Positions 1 through 5,580 of a DNA stretch of 6,621 bases are shown piece after piece. This DNA comes from Clostridia bacterium (GTDB lineage: Bacteria > Bacillota_A > Clostridia > Christensenellales > CAG-138). A program made the translations under genes and the position numbers. Below the pieces are notes generated by a model, which was not told the origin of the DNA, ran no database searches, and worked only from the letters and a program-made list of their open reading frames with translations. The stretch spans positions 1-6,621 of the forward strand of contig JAFUDD010000072.1 in NCBI GenBank assembly GCA_017459315.1, given 5' to 3'. Each line of letters starts with the position of its first letter. Positions within the stretch are counted from its first letter, which is position 1.

Positions 1-2220
1 TCGCATTGGCTCAATAAGAACGACAAGTTCTGCACGATGGTCTGCGCGTGCCGCAAGGCGCAGCGCATCCGTGGCGAGGGCGTCGGCGACATCGAAGGAC
101 AGATGTGCATCGGCGTCGGCGACATTGCGGAGTTCCTCGTCGAAAGCGGCAAGGACGCGCATTACGTCACGCGCGAACAGGTCATGGAGATCCTTGAGCG
201 CGCCGAGCGCAAGGGCTATGTGCATCAGATCACGAATCTGGACGGCCCGAACCGCATCGTCGGCATCTGCAACTGCTCGGCTGGCAGCTGCTACGGCCTC
301 CGTACCTCGCAGCTGTTCAACACGCCGAATATGTCGCGCTCCGCATACCGCGCGCACGTCGATAAGACCAAGTGCGTCGCGTGCGGCAAGTGCGTCGAGG
401 TCTGCCCGGCAGGCGCCGCGCGGCTCGGCCAGAAGCTCTGCAAGGCCGACGGCACGCGCGTGAAGTACCCGATGCGCGACCTGCCCGACGATAACGTATG
501 GGGCGAGGACCGCTGGGATCCGAACTACCGCGACACGAACAAAATCAACTGCTACGACACCGGCACGTCGCCGTGCAAAACCGCCTGCCCCGCGCACATC
601 GCGGTACAGGGCTATATCAAGATGGCGGCAGAGGGCCGCTATGCCGAGGCTGTCAAGCTGATCCGGCAGGACAACCCGTTCCCCGCGGTGTGCGGCGCGG
701 TCTGCAACCGCCGCTGCGAGGATCGCTGCACGCGCGGCACCGTCGATCAGCCGGTCGCCATCGACGAGATCAAAAAGTTCCTCGCGCAGTGGGAATTGAA
801 GAACCCGCAGGACTTCACCGTGATCTGCGAAAACGGCGAGGGCAAGCAGTGGGACGACTTTAAGATCGCCGTCATCGGCGCAGGCCCGGCAGGTCTGTCC
901 GCGGCGTACTATCTGCGCTCCGAGGGCTACCCGGTCAGCGTGTTTGAAAAGGAGAGCCGCCCCGGCGGTATGCTCTTAAACGGCATTCCGAACTTCCGTC
1001 TCGAAAAGGACGTGCTCGAAAAGGAAATCGAGATCGTCCAAAAGATGGGCGCCGAATTCAAGTGCGGCGTCGAGGTCGGCAAGGATATCACGCTCGACGA
1101 GCTTCGCAAGCAGGGCTATAAGGCGTTCTATGTCGCCATCGGCCTGCAGGGCGGCAGAATGGCGGGCGTGCCCGGCGAAAACGCCGAGGGCGTCGAATCC
1201 GGCGTATCGTTCCTCAAGCGCGTCAACCAGAAGGGCAGCGAAACGCTGGAGGGCGACGTCGTGGTCGTCGGCGGCGGCAACGTGGCGGCGGACGTGGCAA
1301 GAACCGCGCTGCGCTGCACCAAGGGCAAGGTCACGATGCTGTGTCTCGAGCAGCGGCACGAAATGCCCGCCGCCAAGGACGAGATCGCCGAGGTCGAGCA
1401 GGAGGGCATTGAGATCCAAAACGGCTGGGGCCCGAAGGAAGTGCTGGTCGAAAACGGCAGGGTCAAGGGCGTCGTGTTCAAACGCTGCACCAGCGTGTTC
1501 GACGAGAACCACCGCTTCTCCCCGAAGTATGACGAGAACGACACGATCACCGTCCCGTGCGAGAACGTGCTCATGGCCATCGGGCAGAGCGCCGAGTGGG
1601 GCGAGCTCCTAAAGGGCAGCAAGGTCGAGGTCCGTCCGAACGGCACGGCGGTGGCCGATCCGGTCACGTTCCAGACCGGCGAGCCGGATATCTTCGTCGG
1701 CGGCGACATCTTCCACGGTGCGCGCTTTGCGATCGACGCGATCGCGGACGGCAAACAGGGCATGGTGTCCATCAACCGCTTCGTACATCCGGGCCAGTCG
1801 CTGACCATCGGCCGCGACCGCCGCGAGTTCATCGAGTTCAACCGCGACGATATCACGCTGCCGGAGTCGTTTGACAACGCCTCCCGTCAGCGCCCGGGCG
1901 AAAAGCACGGCGTCGCGCGCGAAACGTTCGACGATCTGCGGCTCCCGCTGACCGAAGAGCAGGTCAAGAAGGAAGCGTCCCGCTGCCTCGGCTGCGGCGC
2001 AACGGTCGTCGATCTGAACCAGTGCATCGGCTGCGGCCTCTGCACCACGCGCTGCGAGTTCGATGCGATCCACATCACGCGCGACATTGCGGCCGCGTCC
2101 GATATGCACACCGCGGAGGAAATGATGAGCCTCGTCGGCCCGTATGCGTTGAAGCGCATGGGCAAGATCATCAAAAAGAAGCTCACCGGCAAGTCGGACT
2201 ATCCGACCGAGCAGGAGTAA
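1..2220 (+). CDS. FAD-dependent oxidoreductase with multiple 4Fe-4S clusters (GltD/NfnL-like core), 5' partial
   Basis: The frame is open from base 1, so the N-terminus lies upstream; the ATG at 37 falls inside a conserved Cys motif (C11, C15, C17) and is not the start. 739 residues are visible. In order: a Cys-rich domain (C36 and a CNCSAGSC motif, C90/C92/C97); a ferredoxin motif C125-x2-C128-x2-C131-x3-C135-P; the GltD-type Cys-rich helical domain (C184, C192, C196, C231, C235, C239, C243); an FAD Rossmann motif GAGPAG near 293-298; an NAD(P) Rossmann motif GGGN near 424; the closing FAD motif GGD at 567; and a C-terminal C662-x2-C665 plus C675-x2-C678-x2-C681-x3-C685. Family knowledge: this core moves electrons between NAD(P)H, FAD and iron-sulfur clusters in the cytoplasm, as in the glutamate synthase small subunit, NfnL or PreT. 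Inference: it serves an anaerobe's redox metabolism with a ferredoxin-like partner. The partner and substrate cannot be named. Its full length probably exceeds that of plain GltD (about 470 residues) by a wide margin. It ends with TAA. Confidence 0.9.
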   Translation, partial: SHWLNKNDKFCTMVCACRKAQRIRGEGVGDIEGQMCIGVGDIAEFLVESGKDAHYVTREQVMEILERAERKGYVHQITNLDGPNRIVGICNCSAGSCYGLRTSQLFNTPNMSRSAYRAHVDKTKCVACGKCVEVCPAGAARLGQKLCKADGTRVKYPMRDLPDDNVWGEDRWDPNYRDTNKINCYDTGTSPCKTACPAHIAVQGYIKMAAEGRYAEAVKLIRQDNPFPAVCGAVCNRRCEDRCTRGTVDQPVAIDEIKKFLAQWELKNPQDFTVICENGEGKQWDDFKIAVIGAGPAGLSAAYYLRSEGYPVSVFEKESRPGGMLLNGIPNFRLEKDVLEKEIEIVQKMGAEFKCGVEVGKDITLDELRKQGYKAFYVAIGLQGGRMAGVPGENAEGVESGVSFLKRVNQKGSETLEGDVVVVGGGNVAADVARTALRCTKGKVTMLCLEQRHEMPAAKDEIAEVEQEGIEIQNGWGPKEVLVENGRVKGVVFKRCTSVFDENHRFSPKYDENDTITVPCENVLMAIGQSAEWGELLKGSKVEVRPNGTAVADPVTFQTGEPDIFVGGDIFHGARFAIDAIADGKQGMVSINRFVHPGQSLTIGRDRREFIEFNRDDITLPESFDNASRQRPGEKHGVARETFDDLRLPLTEEQVKKEASRCLGCGATVVDLNQCIGCGLCTTRCEFDAIHITRDIAAASDMHTAEEMMSLVGPYALKRMGKIIKKKLTGKSDYPTEQE

Positions 2221-2241
2221 ACCGCACAGCAAAGGAACCCT

Positions 2242-2291
2242 CGGCGGGGCTGCCCCGGCAGCTCCGCCGTTCGCATAACCGTGCGGCGGAG
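2242..2291 (+). promoter_or_regulatory. Two overlapping, mutually exclusive hairpins between the flavoprotein and lipase genes
   Basis: Hairpin A spans 2242-2269: a stem of about 12 bp with one G-T wobble closes a loop of about 4 nt. Hairpin B pairs 2262-2269 (CTCCGCCG) with 2284-2291 (CGGCGGAG), plus a G-T pair, around a loop of about 12 nt. Both use the same CTCCGCCG segment, so only one can form at a time. Hairpin B ends directly before the lipase ribosome binding site. Hairpin A begins 22 nt after the flavoprotein stop but has no T-tract, so it is not a classic intrinsic terminator. It may stabilise the mRNA 3' end or form part of an attenuator; a regulatory role is inference. Confidence 0.4.
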
Positions 2292-2298
2292 AAAGGAG
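2292..2298 (+). promoter_or_regulatory. Ribosome binding site AAAGGAG that sets the lipase start
   Basis: AAAGGAG lies 6 nt before the ATG at 2305. This favours that ATG over the in-frame GTG at 2281, which lies upstream of the site and inside hairpin B. Confidence 0.8.
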
Positions 2299-2304
2299 AA
2301 GACC

Positions 2305-3084
2305 ATGAACACCCGCTACCCGATCGTACTGATCCCCGGCCTCGGTATGAAGGATACGTTCTTTATGAAATCCTTCGGCAGGATCGACCGTATTCTCAAA
2401 ATCCAAGGCTATACGGTGTATAAAAGCCGGGTGGACGCCTTCGGCACGATTGAGAACAACGCGGCGCAGCTGAAGGAAGAGATCGAAGCGATCCTTAGGG
2501 AGACCGGCGCAAAGAAGGTCAACCTGATCGGGCACTCCAAGGGCGGACTGGACGCCAAGTATATGATCGCGGAGCTTGACATGGCCGAAAAGGTCGCTTC
2601 GCTGACGACGCTGTGCACACCGCATCGCGGCTCTCCGATCGCATCGTTTGTGATGCGGTTTCCGCATCCGGCGGTCAAGTGGCTCGCGTTTTGGATCGAT
2701 CTGTTCTACCGCATCCTCGGAGACAAGCATCCGGACAGTTTCACCGCCTGCGAACAGCTCCGGCGCAGCACGCCGGAGGAGGATGCGCTGTGCCTCGACG
2801 AGCGCGTGTTCTGCCAGAGCTTTTCCTCCACGCTGAACAGAGGCAAGGATGATTTCGTCATGGGCGTGCCGTACATCTTTTCACGGCTGATGGAAAAAGG
2901 GCGCGCCTCCGACGGCCTCGTTCCGCGCGATTCCGCAATCTGGGGCAACTATCGCGGGGATTGCGTCAACGGCTCCGTTTCACATACCGAGATCGTGGAT
3001 TTTATGGTGCGCGACAAAAAGCGCGATTCGATCTATGCCTTCTGGTCCGCGCTTTGCGAGGAGCTTGCGCATGCCGGATTTTGA
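2305..3084 (+). CDS. Alpha/beta-hydrolase, triacylglycerol lipase-like, cytoplasmic
   Basis: 259 residues, starting at the ATG served by AAAGGAG six bases upstream. The N-terminus opens directly on the first core strand, with the oxyanion-region motif VLIPGLG (residues 8-14). The nucleophile elbow is GHSKGG with Ser78. Next comes TPHRGSP (105-111), typical of bacterial lipases of the Pseudomonas/Burkholderia type. The likely triad is completed by Asp203 in SDGLVP and His227 in SHTEIVDF. Family knowledge: these enzymes hydrolyse ester bonds of lipids or other acyl esters. The protein has no signal peptide or membrane segment, so unlike secreted lipases it probably acts inside the cell, perhaps on acyl esters, a polyester or an imported substrate (inference). 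It lies 84 nt after the flavoprotein, separated by stable hairpins, so co-transcription is possible but not shown. It converges with the - strand operon. A general esterase or carboxylic ester hydrolase is the main alternative. Confidence 0.85.
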   Translation: MNTRYPIVLIPGLGMKDTFFMKSFGRIDRILKIQGYTVYKSRVDAFGTIENNAAQLKEEIEAILRETGAKKVNLIGHSKGGLDAKYMIAELDMAEKVASLTTLCTPHRGSPIASFVMRFPHPAVKWLAFWIDLFYRILGDKHPDSFTACEQLRRSTPEEDALCLDERVFCQSFSSTLNRGKDDFVMGVPYIFSRLMEKGRASDGLVPRDSAIWGNYRGDCVNGSVSHTEIVDFMVRDKKRDSIYAFWSALCEELAHAGF

Positions 3085-3223
3085 GAAATCCGAACGGCAT
3101 TGGGTGATGCGCTCTCCCGCTGAACGAACCATCGTGCGGGACAGCGCTTTTGCGACAGATTCCATATCGAGAAAGCAAGACCGTCGGATGCACGCGCGCG
3201 TCTTCGGTATTCCGAAAAGATAA
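3071..3223 (+). CDS. Candidate 50-residue basic small protein (doubtful)
   Basis: This ORF starts at an ATG inside the last codons of the lipase gene (14-nt overlap). A GAGGAG sequence at 3058-3063 sits 7 nt upstream of it, and the ORF ends in TAA just where the bidirectional terminator begins. The product would be rich in Arg and Lys, with no membrane segment or recognisable motif. Against it: the GAGGAG is also the lipase's Glu-Glu codons, the ORF uses AGA, CGA and ATA codons that are uncommon in its neighbours, and a terminator-like hairpin (3109-3151) lies within it. It may well be non-coding. Confidence 0.2.
   Translation: MPDFEKSERHWVMRSPAERTIVRDSAFATDSISRKQDRRMHARVFGIPKR
3109..3151 (+). 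terminator. Imperfect terminator-like hairpin after the lipase gene
   Basis: GCGCTCTCCCGC (3109-3120) pairs with GCGGGACAGCGC (3136-3147). This makes 11 pairs with one internal C-C mismatch around a 15-nt loop, followed directly by TTTT (3148-3151). It starts 25 nt after the lipase stop. The long loop, mismatch and short T-run make it a modest terminator; the stronger one at 3223-3260 probably backs it up. Confidence 0.45.
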
Positions 3224-3260
3224 AAAGAAAATGCGGAGCGCCTTGCTCCGCAATTCTTTT
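3223..3260. terminator. Bidirectional intrinsic terminator between convergent transcripts
   Basis: TGCGGAGC (3232-3239) and GCTCCGCA (3245-3252) form a perfect 8-bp GC-rich stem with a 5-nt loop. AAAAGAA (3223-3229) on the left and TTCTTTT (3254-3260) on the right give a U-rich tail on both strands and could extend the stem. It lies between converging genes, so it can stop the lipase transcript on the + strand and the four-gene operon on the - strand. Confidence 0.88.
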
Positions 3261-3370
3261 CGGTCATACCGGACTTGTCCTTTTCAAAACCTGATGCGCC
3301 GACGCCGGGGACGAAAAGCGACCCGCCCGCAAGCGCATGCCGACGTTCATGCGTCCGATGAGCGACGTCA

Positions 3371-4252
3371 TCAGCGCCATAAGTGCAGCACCGAGGAGTC
3401 GATCTCGGCAAGGGTCCTGGCGCCGGTGCGCGCCATCACGCTCATCAGCTCGCCTGTCATTTCCTGCAGGCGCGCGGTGACGGTACCGGGCGCCTTCGGG
3501 AGAACCTGCATCAGCGCCCGCCCGACGCAGACCGCATCCGCGCCGAGCGCAAGCGCCTTGAACGCGTCCAGTCCGCTTTCGATGCCGCAATCCACCACGA
3601 TCCAAACGCGGTGTTCCGTGGCTTTCACGATCTCCGGCAAGAGCATCAGAGGCGGAACGGCGCTTTTCATAATCCCGTGATGATGCGAAACGACAATGCC
3701 CTTTACGCCCGCATCCACACACTTCTCCGCATCCTTTGCGCTGAGGACGCCTTTGACGATAAAGGGACGTTTGCTTGCGGCAACATATTCCTTTAGCTGA
3801 GCGGAGGTTTTTGCGTGCATCGGGAGACCGGTCACCACATCATAGCCGCCTTTGCTGTTAAAGCAATGGTCGATGTCCATGCCGACAGCGAAGGCACCGG
3901 CTCGGTTCGCGTGTTCGATCTTTTCAAAGATCACGGCGTCGTCCCGATGCGGCTTAATGATCTTCACGGTTTTGGCACCGGTTTTGAGAATCGCTTCGAG
4001 CTCCTCGGCTTCTCCCATGCCCGTCCAATGCAATGCGCCCGCGGCGTGCACTTCCCGCGCCATCTTCACCGCGCCGCCCGGACATACGTTGTCCAGATGC
4101 GACAGCGCGGCCGACATGATCGGCGTTGCAAACGTCTCTCCGAAAACCTCCGTCCGGACGGAGGGCAGGTCGGAATCCCAGCACCGTGCTTCAAGCAGGA
4201 TGGAATCGAAATACCGTCTTGTGATCTCGTTGGAATCTGTCATAGCCTGCAT
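3371..4252 (-). CDS. FMN-dependent alpha-hydroxy-acid dehydrogenase/oxidase-like protein
   Basis: 293 residues, last gene of the operon. The ATG at 4252 lies 8 nt after AGGAGG; a second ATG three codons later is too far from that site. It is a TIM-barrel flavoenzyme of the L-lactate dehydrogenase/glycolate oxidase family. FMN-site Lys167 sits in PFIVKG, the catalytic-His region is VSHHHG (188-193, His191 by alignment), and the phosphate-binding end is DCGIESGLDAFKAL with GADAVCVGR (221-245). Family knowledge: such enzymes oxidise a 2-hydroxy acid to a 2-oxo acid. The usual SNHGGR is here SHHHGI, so the Arg that normally binds the substrate carboxylate is missing, and the protein is shorter than typical members (about 340-380 residues), mainly at the N-terminus. 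The substrate may therefore not be a simple hydroxy acid. In an anaerobe a dehydrogenase role is more likely than an oxidase (inference). It follows the TIM-barrel isomerase gene by 15 nt. Confidence 0.85.
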   Translation of the reverse strand: MQAMTDSNEITRRYFDSILLEARCWDSDLPSVRTEVFGETFATPIMSAALSHLDNVCPGGAVKMAREVHAAGALHWTGMGEAEELEAILKTGAKTVKIIKPHRDDAVIFEKIEHANRAGAFAVGMDIDHCFNSKGGYDVVTGLPMHAKTSAQLKEYVAASKRPFIVKGVLSAKDAEKCVDAGVKGIVVSHHHGIMKSAVPPLMLLPEIVKATEHRVWIVVDCGIESGLDAFKALALGADAVCVGRALMQVLPKAPGTVTARLQEMTGELMSVMARTGARTLAEIDSSVLHLWR

Positions 4253-4260
4253 GTTCCGAT

Positions 4261-4266
4261 CCTCCT
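4261..4266 (-). promoter_or_regulatory. Ribosome binding site AGGAGG of the FMN enzyme gene
   Basis: AGGAGG on the - strand lies one base after the TAA stop of the preceding isomerase gene (4270-4268) and 8 nt before the ATG at 4252. It fixes that start and links translation of the two genes. Confidence 0.8.
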
Positions 4267-4267
4267 T

Positions 4268-5089
4268 TTACGCGGGCAGAATGGTCTTTACATAGTCGAG
4301 CGCCTTTTGATAGGCTTCCTTATCATGCAAATGCTCGATCAGAACCGGCATGTCCGGATCGCCCAAAGCCTCGATTTTGGCGAGGTAGCGCGGCAGATTC
4401 ATCTTGCCGGTACCGGGCAGCACTTCGGTGATGTGCACGGTGGAAAGCTCGTCCATCGTGATATCCTTGAGGTGGCAGCTCACAATTTCGGAACCGAGCA
4501 AGGCAAACGTGCGGTCGATCAACTCGTCGCAATGCGTGAACTTCCACGGATCGTTGACGAAGTTGCAGATATCAATGTGCGCCTTAAAATGCGGGCTGTC
4601 GATGTCGCGGAGAACCTTTACGGTCTCCTCCGGCGAGGACGGCAGCATCCACGGCATAGATTCGAGCGTATAGCAGGTGCGCTGCGGCCTGACCGTATCG
4701 AGCAGATACCGGAACCATTCGAGGTTGGCCCGATATGCGGCTTCCTTGAAGTTTTCCGGATAGCAGAAATCCCACTTTGGGCCGAACGCGCCGGAGATAT
4801 TGACGCAGCAGCGCGCGCCGATATACTCCGCCAAGCGAAAATCCTCTACGCACGCTTCCCGTGCGCGCGCCCGTTCGTCCGCGTTTGTCGAAAACGGGTT
4901 GGCCCAAACGCCGACCTCGGCGATCAGAATATCCCGTGCCTTCGCCGCCTGCACATACGCGTCGATCAGCGAAACCGGCGCGGTATAGTGCGCGGGGAAC
5001 GACGCCGCGCGAAAGCCCATCTCTGTCAGTTCATCCGCCCATTGCTCCGGCGAGCTGTGCGGCAGCGTGTGTCCGATTCCGATCCTCAT
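4268..5089 (-). CDS. Xylose isomerase-like TIM-barrel sugar phosphate isomerase/epimerase
   Basis: 273 residues, a normal length for the AP-endonuclease-2/xylose isomerase-like TIM-barrel family. The four expected metal ligands are readable in order: Glu143 (YTLESMP), Asp173 (AHIDICN), His206 (SCHLKD) and Glu252 (VLIEHLH). LPGTGKMNL (224-232) matches the family's usual PGEG-type loop. Family knowledge: members use a divalent metal for aldose-ketose isomerisation, C3 epimerisation, or dehydration/elimination of oxidised sugars and cyclitols in the cytoplasm. No signal peptide is seen. The start ATG overlaps the stop of the upstream VOC gene by ATGA and has AGGAGG 7 nt upstream. Beside a Gfo/Idh/MocA dehydrogenase it probably acts on a keto-sugar or keto-cyclitol (inference). 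The exact substrate cannot be told; 3-dehydroshikimate dehydratase, inosose dehydratase and C-glycoside cleaving enzymes share this fold. Confidence 0.88.
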   Translation of the reverse strand: MRIGIGHTLPHSSPEQWADELTEMGFRAASFPAHYTAPVSLIDAYVQAAKARDILIAEVGVWANPFSTNADERARAREACVEDFRLAEYIGARCCVNISGAFGPKWDFCYPENFKEAAYRANLEWFRYLLDTVRPQRTCYTLESMPWMLPSSPEETVKVLRDIDSPHFKAHIDICNFVNDPWKFTHCDELIDRTFALLGSEIVSCHLKDITMDELSTVHITEVLPGTGKMNLPRYLAKIEALGDPDMPVLIEHLHDKEAYQKALDYVKTILPA

Positions 5090-5577
5090 TTCGTTTCCTC
5101 CTGTTCTGTTGCATGGTCAGCGCGCGGAAAGCGCAGCAGCTCTACGGTGCATTTGAGCGCGTCGCGCGTGTCCATAAACGCATACCGGCCGTTTTCCGGC
5201 TCGTCCTTCCAACCGCCGCTTTGCGCCGCTTCATAGCCGAGCGCGCCGATCTTGTGCATCGACGCGTCCATATCGTCGGCGGCAAAGGCGATATGATGCA
5301 GGCCTTCACCGTCGCGGTCAAGACATTCCTTCCAATAGGACGGCGTTTCGTCGTCCGCCGGCGCGATCAGCTCCAGTTCCAAATTGTCAAGCTGAAACGC
5401 CGTCTGATAAATCCGGCCGTGGCACGGCTTGCCGCGATACACGGCATGGGTCACGTCGTATCCGTCCGTCAGGGCAGGAACGGGAACAGGGCGGCCCAAG
5501 AAGGCTGCCCATGCTTTTGTTGCGGCTTCGATATCCCGCACAAGGATGCCGATTTGTATGATTTTGCTGCGATCCAT
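5086..5577 (-). CDS. VOC-family (glyoxalase/methylmalonyl-CoA epimerase-like) protein
   Basis: 163 residues with two beta-alpha-beta-beta-beta halves of the vicinal oxygen chelate fold. The first begins IIQIGILVRDIEAA (6-19), the second GLHHIAFAADDMD (92-104). Likely metal positions are Gln8 (usually His), Glu69 in LELIAP, His95 in HHIAF and Glu146 in TVELL. Three of four ligands therefore match the methylmalonyl-CoA epimerase/glyoxalase I pattern. Family knowledge: these proteins perform metal-assisted epimerisation, isomerisation or lyase reactions on oxygen-rich small molecules. Its place between a Gfo/Idh dehydrogenase and a TIM-barrel isomerase suggests a role in the same sugar or cyclitol pathway rather than in methylglyoxal defence or propionate metabolism (inference). 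The start is 3 nt after the stop of the upstream gene, with a modest GAGG site 6 nt upstream lying in that gene's last codons. Its own stop overlaps the next start (ATGA). The last dozen residues are charged and probably disordered. Confidence 0.82.
   Translation of the reverse strand: MDRSKIIQIGILVRDIEAATKAWAAFLGRPVPVPALTDGYDVTHAVYRGKPCHGRIYQTAFQLDNLELELIAPADDETPSYWKECLDRDGEGLHHIAFAADDMDASMHKIGALGYEAAQSGGWKDEPENGRYAFMDTRDALKCTVELLRFPRADHATEQEETK
5097..5102 (-). promoter_or_regulatory. Ribosome binding site AGGAGG of the TIM-barrel isomerase gene
   Basis: AGGAGG on the - strand, inside the 3' end of the VOC gene, lies 7 nt before the ATG at 5089. It confirms that start and the ATGA overlap. 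Confidence 0.8.
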
Positions 5578-5580
5578 CGG

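Larger units (their letters stand above)
3085..3370. other. Convergent intergenic region
   Basis: 286 nt separate the lipase stop from the stop of the - strand FMN gene. The region contains the two terminator-like hairpins and the doubtful small ORF described separately. No tRNA, clear promoter or repeat array was recognised. About 110 nt between the bidirectional terminator and the FMN gene stop hold no supported feature and would be the 3' untranslated part of the - strand operon mRNA. Confidence 0.7.

Noticed and set aside
37..39. ATG at 37 as the start of the flavoprotein
   Set aside because: The frame is open to base 1, and the ATG lies between cysteines of one conserved motif (C11 and C15), so it is internal.
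2281..2283. GTG at 2281 as the lipase start
   Set aside because: It precedes the AAAGGAG site, lies in a hairpin, and would add only charged residues encoded by the ribosome binding region; the ATG at 2305 is correctly spaced.
1609..2730. Long - strand open frame opposite the flavoprotein and lipase
   Set aside because: It crosses two well-supported + strand genes, has low-complexity Arg/Ala/Asp-rich content and no family motif; it is an antisense shadow of GC-rich coding DNA.
3264..3380. 38-codon - strand ORF starting in the last codons of the FMN gene
   Set aside because: It has no ribosome binding site and no recognisable motif, and the FMN enzyme ends naturally at its own TGA; a frameshifted C-terminus is not indicated.
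3815..5236. 473-codon + strand open frame opposite the isomerase and FMN enzyme genes
   Set aside because: It runs across the FMN, isomerase and VOC genes on the other strand, all of which have clear motifs and ribosome sites; no motif is recognisable in it.
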